Source: Liquidambar formosana (Eukaryota; Streptophyta; Magnoliopsida; Saxifragales; Altingiaceae). Taken from it: DNA of 64,000 nt. Under the pieces are notes generated by a model. That model made no database searches. It was not told the DNA's origin and was given only the letters and a program-made list of their open reading frames with translations. Shown piece by piece: positions 26,099 to 36,633 of this stretch. The position numbers and the translations under genes are program-made. Numbering within the stretch: position 1 is the first letter of the stretch; each line of letters opens with the position of its first letter. The DNA lies in assembly GCA_039720395.1 (NCBI GenBank), contig CM077831.1, positions 16,918,982 to 16,982,981 of the forward strand. Direction: 5' to 3'.

Positions 26099-27599
26099 TC
26101 TATTATATATATACTAAAACGGAGGAAAGGAAACCTCCTTGTGCCACGTGTCAATATAGGATTTTTTTTTTTTTTTTTTTTTGGCCCTTTCACATGTTGA
26201 AACAGTGGCAGGAGGAGAAATTTTTTGGAAAAATTACCTTTTAGTAATGGTTTTCCAACCTAATTCCAAGAAAAGGATACTATCTATCTATCAACTTACT
26301 ACAAATTGACTACCAATGTGTGCCAAAATGACAGCTAACTTCCATTGTTTCGTATTAAGTTAGGAAGCAGTCACTAAAATGTAATTTTTCCAAAAAGTTA
26401 CTTTTAGTGACTTCTACTTTTAGTGATCACTTTCCAACTTAATACCAAATAAAGGATATTGTCTGTCAACTTGCTACAAATTGACTTGATAAGTGCTTCA
26501 AAAGAACTACTAACTTTCTTTGTCTAGTATCAAGTTGGGAAGTGATCACCAAAAGATAAATTCCTCACCTTCTTTTTCTTTTTTTTTTTTTTTTGTTGAT
26601 ATTACTTGCTCTTTCTTATATGGTGGAAGTAAATTGATGTTTGGTGTTCACTATATATCTTTTTGTTTTTATGTGAGAGGATTAGAAAACCCACACTATA
26701 CAATGTTCAGCCCAAACTTAATAAACTGTACTATATTTTTCTGTTTTCTTTATGCCTATTCATTTCCCCTCCTAAAAATTAAACGTATAAAACTATAAAT
26801 AGTCATAATTAAAAAGAAAGACAAATAGAGGAAAGGAGGATTAAAAAAGAAAACACAATCCGTTAGAATCTTTAGATTCTCCCGATTTGCTTCTGACATG
26901 AATAAAAAAAAAAAAAAAATCTATTTAAATCAAAATTCTTCCCATATGGTTAATTACATAAAGTTGAAAAGATTTATACTTTCTCTTATTTTCTTCTTCT
27001 TCTGGCTTTTTTTCCTATTCTCTTTCTCAATCTAGACTTTTTTCTCATCTTTTTATGATCTAATCTCAAATATATTTTTGATATTTTTCCCTATAGTTTT
27101 TCACTCTTTGTGAAACCCACTCGAAACCTCATGAAAGGTCAAGATTTATCATTATCATGCATTTTACAATCTCGACCGTCGGATTTCGAGACACTTTCAA
27201 TGGCTATATTTGCTTTGGTATATACCAACATGTTAAAACCATGATTGTGGGATAGATTAGGTTTTAGAGAATTTTAATATTTTTCCACCAAATATCATAA
27301 TGTATCAGTTCCTTCATTTTTTTTTACAAGTTTCCACTATTAAATTAATTGTTTTTCAAAATAATTTATCTTTTTGAAAAAATAATTATATTTTGTGTAA
27401 TACATTATGCTAACATCACACCAAAGATTATTTTGATTAAATTATTTTATTCATTTTTATCTATATCTTTTCAATTTAATTGATATATTATATTAACAAA
27501 TATATTTTACTATTTTAGAGAATAAGAGTTTTGTTAAAATTTTAATTTGTTAATAATATTATTTTTTATAAATTAATCCGTGCATCGCACGGATTCTAA
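26099..27599 (+). mobile_element. Helitron-like non-autonomous element, copy 1
   Basis: It opens with TCTATTATATATATACTAAA and CGGAGG, and shows the same order of motifs as the minus-strand unit starting at 62418 (GTGCCACGTGTCAAT, a T-run, then TTACTTTTAGTGACTT words). It ends with a hairpin, ATCCGTGC ATC GCACGGAT, followed by CTAA, resembling Helitron ends (5' TC, 3' hairpin plus CTRR). No helicase is encoded. The hairpin is closer to the terminus than usual, so the superfamily is tentative. Confidence 0.45.
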
Positions 27600-27639
27600 A
27601 GCTACTATAATATAATAGCCAACTTAAGAGTAAAGAATA

Positions 27640-28142
27640 AAAAACACCCTATTTTCTAGGTCCTTCTATTCAGTATCCCCCATTTCCCTCGCCCTCACGC
27701 CGCCCTCACCCTCGCCCCTCACTCCCTAGTCAGTCTTGCACTCCCTCACCTCACGGAGGCTCGTCGCCGGCTCGTCGACTCTCACGCGTCACGCCTCCGG
27801 CCTCCAGCCCATCCACTCTTCACTTCTTCAGGCCTTTCACGGTTCACCGACCGTGACATACTGACATCGTCTCACCCAGTCAGGCTGTCGCCACTCAGCT
27901 TCTCAGGCCGCCAGTGACTGACCACTGTCACGGCCTCACAGCTCGCGCCCTCAGGCTCAGCCCCTCAGCCCCTCGCCCCCTCCCTCACGGCCTCACGGCT
28001 CACGCAGTCAGCCAGTTACGCTCAGGCTCTCACCCACCCCACTCCCCCCCCCCCCCCCCCGCCCCCCCCCTACACGAGACCCATCTGGAAGACCGGCGAG
28101 AGAGAAACCCTACTGCCTTTCTCCAGCTCGCAGCCGTCGCTG
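27640..28142 (+). promoter_or_regulatory. Promoter-proximal and 5' leader region of RPF2
   Basis: The base composition turns sharply C-rich and CpG-rich here (CCTCACGGCTCAC-type words, a C-run at 28047-28066). It reaches a good donor, CTG|GTACGT, at 28143. An acceptor ATCGCAG ends at 28324, nine bases before the RPF2 ATG, so a 5'-UTR intron (28143-28324) is likely. No clear TATA box was found. The transcription start is unknown. Confidence 0.5.
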
Positions 28143-28333
28143 GTACGTTGCTCTGCTTCTTCTTCTTCTTCTTCTTCTTCTACTGCTAATATATATTTAT
28201 TAATTTATACATATAAATTTTTGAGCTCCTACATCTTCGTTGTTCTGGCATCGTTTGGTTAGAATTTCGGAAGTACTTTCATTGCTTTTGGAAGCAAAAA
28301 ATTTTATTATACTTCTAATCGCAGCTAATCATC

Positions 28334-31300
28334 ATGAAGAATATAAAAACCCCCAAAAAAGGAAGAGTGAGGCGGGAGCTCGAAAAGCGCTCACCAAAAC
28401 TTGTGAGCTTTTTTTTTTTTTTTTTTTTTCAGTATTTTCTCTCTCAAGGGATTGGAACTTCAATATATATATGTATGTTGAAAGTGAAATTATTATGTCT
28501 AGATTTGTAAATTGTTTTTTGGTTTTTTAGGTTGAAAATGGGAAGAAGACCCTAATACTTCAAGGCATAAAAACTAGCAGTGTATTGAATGCTGTCTTGA
28601 CCCAAATATATCATCTCAAAAGGGATAGTGCGGTGAGATATACGCGGAAGAATGAAAACATCAGACCCTTTGAGAGCGGCGGCGAAACGTCTTTGGAGTT
28701 CTTTTCTCTCAAAACTGATTGCAGCCTTTTTGTGGTAAATACAAAATTGTGCGGCCTAATTAGATATATATATTTCTGATACCATTGTTATTTTTCCCTT
28801 GTTTATTATAGGTATGCGATGGTTTGTGGCTTGTTTTCCCAATGGTAAATGTTTAGAGGCTCAATAGCAATATAAAGTGGACACTCTCAAAACTCAATAT
28901 GAATGTGCAATATATTATGCCCCACAAATTTTTGTTGATGTCCTTATTCGATATTTCCTGAAGTCCTTCTTCCCTTCTTAGGGAGGCTCTGGAGACCATT
29001 TGTAGGTCGAATGGTGCTTTTGCTCTAATCCTCTTAGTATATAATTTCTACACAAAATTTGCTGAAGTCTCTAGATTGAATGGTGCTTTTGCTAAGAGTT
29101 GTCTGAGTGCCCAATGACATCCCCTTTGCTTATAAATCTGAGCTGAATTGTTGAAATTATCATCAAGAAGTGATGGAGATTAATTGTGCAAAAACCTACA
29201 GGCATAAGGATTGATAACTTTTTATCTTTGCATTGAGAAAAATATTTTTCGTGGGGGATGAAGTGGATCTCTCAAGATGCATTTTCTTGAGGTTTTCTCC
29301 CTCTTAGGAATCAGCACCTTAGAGTGTTTGGAGTCAACACCAAACAAGAAAGGGGTAAAAAAGAACCCTAGGAATTGACCCCTAGGGGTGTTTGGAGTTC
29401 GCACCAAACATAGGAGAAACAAAAATAAACCCTAGGAGTCAACACCTAGGGGGAATTGGAATTGGCACCACCCCTAAGGAACTCAAACTTTACTTAATCC
29501 TTCATTTTTTTTTCATTTATTCCTTAAGAAAATATAGTCTTTTATAGACACCAATTACATTAAACATGGTAATACCCAACCCTAAAGCATAGGAAATTTA
29601 AAAAGGTAACAATTCTTTTATTACATAAATAAAATAAGGAAGTCCATGTTTTTAACACACACACACACACACAAAGAATTTACTACTATACAATATACAT
29701 CTTCCTGCACTATAGGATGATCCATATGCATATTTTGAAGTAGACTTTTGACCTATTTAATTTAGTTTTTAAGGCATAGAAAGTTCCTGCTGTTATTTTC
29801 AACCAAGCAAATGTTTAAACTTGTTACACCTATTTAGTCACCTTAATGAAAGTCTCCCCAGGATTATGCTCTATTGTTAGTTGTTTAGCCATTCATCCTC
29901 ACAATGGGTACTTAGGAACGAACAATGCATCCAACAATTAGCAATTTCTGTAGAAGTTATTGACCCTCATGTAATCCGTGTAATCTTTGAGCTCATATTT
30001 TTATCCATTGTCCCTTACTCCCTTCTCCATTGAGTTATGGGGTTTCATTTTCTCACTTTGGGGGTTAGTTGGGTGTTTCCCAACTCTATCGTAAGAGCTT
30101 TTTGGTAGTTGGTGGTTTAAAGGTAGTGAAAGAAAGAAGAAGGTGATCTGGAGCCTGGTGCCAGCATGCTGCACTGTCTGTTATGGGTGGTGGGGAAGGA
30201 AGAGAAACAGAAGATTTTTGAAGGTGAAGAACTTCCTGTGGGAAAGATTAAAGGATTTATTCTTAAACCTATTTTTCTTTGGACTGGGATGTTGAGGTTT
30301 ACTCATAGAGTTTCTTTTTTGGATTTTGTAGATTGTTGTTTTTCGGGCAGAGTGTTAGACTGAGTTGAAGCTTTCCTTGTTTTCTTTTGTATACTACCTG
30401 TATACAGGCCTAAGGCCTTTTTTTCTTTAATGATACCTTACTTTCATTTTAAAAAAAATAAATAAATAAATAAACAAAAATAAAAGGATAACAAGTGATA
30501 TTGGTCTCACTCATTTGATCTAGTAAGTTTAAAAATTGGCTAAGACATGTCATAAATGAGAAGATCATTTGTTTAATGCTAATATTTACATCCTCTGCAT
30601 GTGTTCATATACACACACACAGTATGTGTGTATGCACAGTATATCAGAGAGATACTAGATTGGGCACGGAATTTAGAAATTTGAGCATCAGGGATAGATA
30701 GAAGTGCTAATGGAACGGTAGATGATTTGGCTCATAAAGCAGCAATTACTCATCAGCATTTTAAGGGGCATTTTCTTTCCTCTTGAGGCTGATGTTGGTT
30801 TTGTACAAGATTTCCTTATATAGTTTTGGGTATAGTTTTGTTTTGGTATAGGTTTTCGAACATCTCACAGGGTATATAGTTGTAGTATGCTGGAAAGTTT
30901 AGGAAGATTTTGGGATAGTGGGCTTGGGATTAGACTGAGTGGGAGGGAAATCTCTTCCTTCTACTTGTACTCCCTCCCAACATTTATTATTTTGATATAA
31001 ATCTCTCTGTCTCCTTACCAAACAAAAATAATAATAACAATTAGTAGAGGTTATAAATTCCTTAAACATGAATTTTTAGAGGGTGGACTGGTCTTGCCAA
31101 AACACTCTTTTCCTAGGCACCACCAAGGGTTCACCTAGTCTATGTTATGGGCATACGAGTCCCTTAATCTTGTCCAAAGAATGGCATATTAGAACTCCAA
31201 ATAAAAGTCATTGTGCTGTACCTTTTGAGTGACTCAATATCTTGTATCTTAGATTTAGCTGCTGTAAGCATTCGAATTCAGGTAACATGGTTTAGGGTGT

Positions 31301-31905
31301 ATGGATGATAGAATTTGGTGTTCCCTTATCTGTTATTGGCATATTTTCTTACAATTCTTATGATGTTGTATTCACAACCTTTTTTGGTCCTCATCATCGT
31401 CCTCGTTCAAACTGGTTTAAGAATGAAATGTATTGACTTTAAAACCTTTTGTTTCTACTTCATGTTTTAAAACTAGGAGACAGTCATTGATCTATTGCTT
31501 CTCTCTCATTATGGATTCATCTATCACCCTTGAAATGCAAATGTGATGCTTTTACATTAGGATCTAGGAAGCACCCATACTCCTCTAAAGGTGTCGTGGC
31601 GGTGTCCGATATGCATCAGACACCGACATGCCTCCAACACATGTTGAACGCGGTTGAGAAGTGTCGGGAAATTAAGATTTTAATTTTTTATTTGACATGC
31701 CAGGACACTCCTTAGACGCGGACACTCCTTAGACGCGGCTGGGACACTTCTCCAACACAGTTGAGACACTGTGACGCGGTTGAGGCTAGATTGTAATTTT
31801 GTTATATAAAACATGGGGCATTATTCTAATCCTTTAAAAATTATTGGAGATTTTTTTCAAAATAAAAGGCAAGATGGTAGAAAAAGGATTTCACAGTGGG
31901 TATAT

Positions 31906-31941
<36 letters not shown>

Positions 31942-32572
31942 GAGGATTGATCATGTTCGGGATATCCCGGAGTATCCCGTTCAATCACGGTCGTCCGTGA
32001 GCAACACCCTCGCATTCACGCACGCACGCATGTCGCTTCACGGACGGCCGTGATCGAACGGGATATCTGGAATATCCAGCACATGATCAAAGCTTTATAT
32101 ATATATATATATGTGGGTATACGTTCTTTTTTATAAAAAATAAAAAATAAAAAATTTCTAGTGGGTATGCTTAATATATGTGTATAGAGTTCCTTCTATT
32201 GAGGTTAATCTAATGTGAATTTATGTTATGTCACCCTCCACAACTCTACCTATGACTTGAATTTTGCAAAGCCAATTGTTGGATTAAATTTGCTTCATAT
32301 GAGGGTCATGCATGCCAAAATCAAGTTGATTTGAAATTAAGAGCTACTTCATCCATAAATTTCCAACATATGCGATTCTCATTGATTAAAAAAAAATGTA
32401 AATTTTGGATCGAAAAGCAATTAGTCTTAGATCAATTTGATTTTTTAGCATGCATCACCTACATGATGAGTCTATCTAATCCAATGGTTGATTTAGCAAA
32501 ATACCGGTCACAGCTAAAGTTTTGGAAGGTGAACTAATGCAAAGTTATGTTAGGTTAACCTCATAAGAAGGG

Positions 32573-32614
<42 letters not shown>

Positions 32615-33980
32615 ATATATATATATATAGAATGACGATCAATGAGCACTTGTTGATATAACTTATATCAACCCCCGCATTGGGGGTTGTACCTCATGCA
32701 TTAGTGGGTTGCAGGTTACATTGAGTCGATGCATGGGTACAACCCCTAATGCATGGTGCTGATATAAGTTAGGTGAGCACATGCTCACCTGATCAAACTG
32801 TATATATATATAAAGCTTTGATCATGTGCAGGATATCTCGTTCGATCACGGCCATCCGTGAGCAACATGTAATCCGGGATATCCTGCACATGATGAGCCC
32901 CATATATATATATATAGTTAAAATGTATTTATTTATTTCTTGCCACATCCCCGCCGTGTCATGTCCTAATTTTGTTAGAATTTTTTGTATGGGTCTCTTT
33001 TTGTTACCGATTTTGTTACTGAAATATCTACACACACATACGTAATTACATAAATACATACATACATATATATTTTAAATTTGTTGGGTACTTAAACCTC
33101 TGAAGAATGCTGCAAGTCTGCAACATGTACTGATTTTTTGCTAAGAGGTCTGCAACATGTATTTAACTTCATACTATGAACTGTATTTTGCAGTTTGGTT
33201 CTCACTCAAAGAAGCGGCCTGATAATCTTATAATGGGGCGAACTTATGATCACCATATTTATGATCTTGTTGAGGTTGGGGTTGAAAATTTCAAGACCAC
33301 GGAGTCGTTCACATATGATAGGAAGCTAGCTCCAAAGGTGGGATCAAAACCCTTCTTTGCCTTCATTGGAGAAGGATTTGAGAGCGTAGAAGAGCTGAAA
33401 CATTTGAAGGAAGTTCTGCTTGATTTGTTCCGGGGAGAGGTGCATTTCTGCAGCCCTTTGCTCTTTTCTTTGTTTTAACTTAATAGAAGAGTATTAAAAG
33501 AAGCATGGATCTGATGGATGCAGGTTGTGGAGAATTTAAATCTTGCTGGTTTAGACCGTGCTTACATATGTACAGCTGTGTCTTCAAATAGGGTGTACTT
33601 TACTCACTGTGCACTGCGACTTAAAAAGTCTGGTACAATTGTCCCAAGGATGGAGCTGGTAGAAGTTGGCCCCTCTATGGATTTGGTAGTTCGCCGGCAT
33701 CGTCTTCCTAATGACGACCTAAGGAAAGAAGCTATGAGAACAGCTAGGGAGCAGCCTAAGAAGAAGGTTGGTTGATTAAATTTTCCTTTCGTAATCTCTT
33801 TTTATTTCTTCACGATGAACTATACGACAGGTCTGTAATGCCCAAATCTTTTTGGTTGCTGCAGGTGAAAAATGTTAGCGAAGATGCAGTACAAGGCAAA
33901 ATTGGGAAGATTTATATTCCAGACCAACAGGTAAAAGAGAATTATTATTTATTTTAGCACTGATTGCACAATCTCTATCC

Positions 33981-34011
<31 letters not shown>

Positions 34012-34281
34012 AAAAAAAAAAAAACAAACAAACAAACAAACAAAAACAAAAACGATTAACCCCCAAAATTTCCGTTATATTTAGCATGCTTGTTTTTCCT
34101 TCAGCCATGGTGGTTTGCCTTTGTTTTCTTTAATAATTTTTATTGGTTTTAGGTTGGAGATATGGCACTACCCAACAAAGCCAAGGGAGTGAAGAGGGAG
34201 CGGCGGGAAGCTAAGAATAAAAAAGGGGCAAATGAACACATATCAAAGAAGCTGAAGGAGGATTCAAATAATTCTGGTTGA
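28334..34281 (+). CDS. RPF2: Ribosome production factor 2 homolog (Brix domain)
   Basis: Six exons join without a break to 318 codons plus TGA: 28334-28402, 28531-28734, 33194-33439, 33524-33766, 33865-33930 and 34153-34281. All introns are GT-AG and phase 0. The protein is the nucleolar Brix-domain factor RPF2. In yeast and plants it pairs with RRS1 to load the 5S RNP onto pre-60S particles. Diagnostic blocks are NENIRPFESGGETSLEFFS (exon 2), KKRPDNLIMGRTYDHHIYDL and FIGEGFESVEELKHLKEVLL (exon 3), LKKSGTIVPRMELVEVGPSM (exon 4) and a Lys/Arg-rich tail (exon 6). Length matches plant RPF2 (about 314). The start is the first ATG after the 5'-UTR acceptor and gives the expected MKNIKTPKKGR. The 4459-bp second intron is packed with LINE and MITE remnants, and intron 5 has C- and A-runs. 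No lesion is seen. Confidence 0.95.
30095..30470 (+). mobile_element. LINE 3'-end remnant in RPF2 intron
   Basis: The frame around 30166-30300 reads like the C-terminal end of a plant LINE ORF2, where a Trp-rich patch and a (K/R)ERNRRIFEG motif are usual (here KEEKQKIFEG in one frame and GRKRNRRF in another). It is followed by a 3' tail with TTTGTATACTACCTGTATAC and CTTTAATGATACC. Stops and frame changes make it dead. Confidence 0.55.
30620..31030 (+). mobile_element. LINE RNase H remnant in RPF2 intron
   Basis: The translation near 30645-30780 gives RDILDWARNLEI, a stop, then DRSANGTVDDLAHKAA. This matches the C-terminal part of plant LINE-type RNase H domains, where R.AN..AD.LA.KA is typical. 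It is a truncated remnant with internal stops. Confidence 0.5.
31947..32090. mobile_element. Foldback element FB1, copy B
   Basis: TTGATCATGTTCGGGATATC pairs with GATATCTGGAATATCCAGCA and the terminal CATGATCAA. The inner arms CACGGTCGTCCGTGA and TCACGGACGGCCGTG are nearly perfect. It is flanked by (TG) and AT runs, as in copy A. Confidence 0.75.
32199..32562. mobile_element. Foldback MITE FB2, complete copy
   Basis: GAGGTTAATCTAATG at the left is inverted at the right as TTAGGTTAACCTC. Internal phrases such as CTTGAATTTTGCAAAGCC, CATGCATGCC and ATCAATTTGATTTTTTAGCA are shared with the copies at 11140-11446 (truncated) and 44838-45202. Confidence 0.65.
32640..32800. repeat. Short foldback FB3 (AACCCC / GATATAAGTT)
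   Basis: TGAGCACTTGTTGATATAAC and CAACCCCCGCATTGGGGGTT on the left pair with GTACAACCCCTAATGCATGG and TGATATAAGTTAGGTGAGCA on the right. Partial relatives are at 11520-11590 and 41310-41430. Confidence 0.5.
32818..32895. mobile_element. Foldback element FB1, short copy
   Basis: It is a compact version of FB1: TCATGTGCAGGATATCTCG pairs with CGGGATATCCTGCACATGA, with CGGCCATCCGTGAGCAACATG between them. It lies just downstream of R1 copy B in the same intron. Confidence 0.65.
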
Positions 34282-36633
34282 CCTCCTGGATGTGTCATTT
34301 TAATCACCCTTTTCTTTTTTGTTCCTGTTGATTTTTAACACCCCGTGCAGCCAAATAGAAAAGAAGAAAGAAAAAAAAGAAGAAGCAAGTTTTGCTAAGT
34401 GGAAATCAAATAGTGAATTTAGATGTTTCAGGAATGAGATATATGTATCCTTTTCATTGATTCATATCTATTTAGGTATTTTTGTCTGAGGATGATCCAT
34501 ATTAGATGAATTTTCTCCCTCCTTTTTTTTTTTGTGAAAGCTGATTTTTGTTATTAGCTGGTTTTAGTTATTCCCTGTGTTCTGCATTGATGTACTTGTA
34601 GAGTAATTTAAACATGAGCTTTTTAATGATCACAATCATTTTGTCCCTTGGGGAAATTGCATATATGGGTTTGGATCCTCTATAGTCTATTGAGGGACAG
34701 GATATCCCCTCAAGCCGCAGTAACAGTCATGAAGCCGCCTCATTGCTAAACCTGTTATGTGATTTATGAGAGTCCAAACAAGTGGAGTTTGGCTCTTATT
34801 CAGTTGTCAGGTGGGCCAGTACGGCCTCGACTAATTAACCAGCCATTTTTGTGAACCTCTGAAGCTTATGTGGTGAAGTGATTGAAGGGGAGCATTTTCT
34901 GCAACCCAACTTTTGGGCTGAGAAATGCCGACTTTGATACTATGATTTTTATTTTTGGTGGTCGAGTAAATTGCCAAAAAATTCAAGCTTATTGCCTTTT
35001 TGGGCATGGCTTGCCTGACATCCAATCTCTAGGTCCATATTCAACGTGAGGATCCTTCCATTGCGATCGTAATAGAACTCCAATTGATCGAGTATGGACC
35101 ATGACCTCACTATTTAATTTGGATTCGGATCCAATTAGTGGATTAAATGGATTCGAATGGACTCTACATGTGTTCGTATCAGCAATTTACTTCTTTTTTT
35201 TTTTTTTTTTTTCTTTTTTCATAAAAGTGCCTAAAAGTCGTATCCAATGCAATGCCATGAACGTACTTCGGCTACATATATACGAATTACAGTGTGCACC
35301 CTTCTCTCATTTTAAACCAATGATTTTGTTGATGAGTTCATGCCTAATGCCCATCCCATCCTTGTACTCTTGACCTTGCTGGCAATATTTCACCCATACA
35401 ATTAACCACCAAGGCTCTACACGAAGGCAGGCCAAAGTCGGTATCGTTCCTCCTCCACTTTTCTAAGGTTTATTGAAAGGGAAAGATTCACCCCATTGAC
35501 AAGGGAACAAGAGGTCTTCTTGTCCGATGGGACTCACTACTACTCTTATTTGCAGAGCACCTGGAAAGGTGCAAATCATCTGAAAGAGAAGTTTTAGGCT
35601 TAGTACTAACATAATTGAAAAATAAGTCTTGGTTGCATGCTTTGTTTACTTTCTAGTGCATTAACAATTTTGCAAGTTACAAGCTTAATAGACTTGTGGG
35701 GTATGATTAGAGGGTTCGAACCCCTAACCTATCCTAATCCTACCCTTACCTACCTTCCCTCACCACTAGCTCTATGGCAAACTTTCACAGAGTCCTCTAC
35801 CTTAACCTCATTCAAACTTTCATACACCAAATACAAGATAAACGGCCAAAAGCCCACAGAACATAAAGAGGAACAAATGGGAGTCCAACACCCTTATCAA
35901 TGGGTACAACTGGAAATGGATTCACAAATAACCACAAGCACAAAAATCAGACATGGTTGTGTCAATGACAAAATTTAATGTAGCTATAATTATTATACAA
36001 AACTGATTACATAATTTGTTACTCATCGCAGATTAGGTTCATCCATGTATACACAAGGAAAAAGATTTTGAAATTAACGGGGCCAAGAAGTACCCCTTAA
36101 AAGTGGAGATGCTGCACGAGACTTGGTCTTCAGTCATGGTAGGTTAGCTGCAAGTAATTTGGTTCAAAGCATTGATGCTTCCAAAGAAAAATATATGGAG
36201 CATCAGGAAGTTATCGAAATCTGCAGGGAGAAACACACAAGCCAACTTAATTGAGCTATCTGAAGGAAGTATCAAACCAGAAGCATACATACCCGAAGGG
36301 CACATCGTGTGCGAGCAAACCCCAATGAAGGAATGATGTCTCATGGATTACAGACCTGCAGAGCTCGTAACTTAAAAGCATCTGTTAGAGAGAAAACCTT
36401 GCAGCGCTAGTGTAGCTCAGAAGACTACAAATCCACCCAACAATAGAAAATGGATCAAACAGACTTACCTGATAAATGAAACTAAAAAAATTCATGGAAA
36501 TTAATAAATCAAAAAAGAATGAAGACTGATAGTCGATTGAATATATTTATAATAAATTGTCCAATCTATGAACCCATCAACTAATTATATATAACTAAGG
36601 TCCCTAAGGGCTGCAAGTGGTGAAGCAAATGAG
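34282..36633. other. Gap between RPF2 and the HSFA3 pseudogene
   Basis: The first 300 bp should include the RPF2 3' UTR. No clear AATAAA was picked out. The rest has only low-complexity frames (for example the T-run near 35194-35218). No further gene, tRNA or MITE is recognised. Confidence 0.4.

Larger units (their letters stand above)
31513..32708. repeat. Composite repeat R1, copy B
   Basis: This is the sister of 10483-11586, collinear over its whole length and somewhat longer. It holds a small local duplication of GACACTCCTTAGACGCG (about 31703-31738), a long (TG) run, foldback FB1, a complete foldback MITE (32199-32562) and a long (CT) run (about 32574-32611). Confidence 0.8.
28735..33193 (+). 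other. RPF2 intron 2, repeat-filled (4.46 kb)
   Basis: It runs from GTG|GTAAAT to TTTTGCAG|TTT. Contents in order: an AT-rich part with repeated CCCCTAGG-type phrases near 29320-29470, LINE remnants (30095-31030), composite repeat R1 copy B, and a small foldback at 32818-32895. No nested gene is seen. Confidence 0.85.

Noticed and set aside
35709..35730. GGGTTCGAACCCCTAACC, like a tRNA T-arm
   Set aside because: No acceptor stem, D-arm or anticodon arm lies at the right distance upstream, so it is a chance or SINE-derived word.
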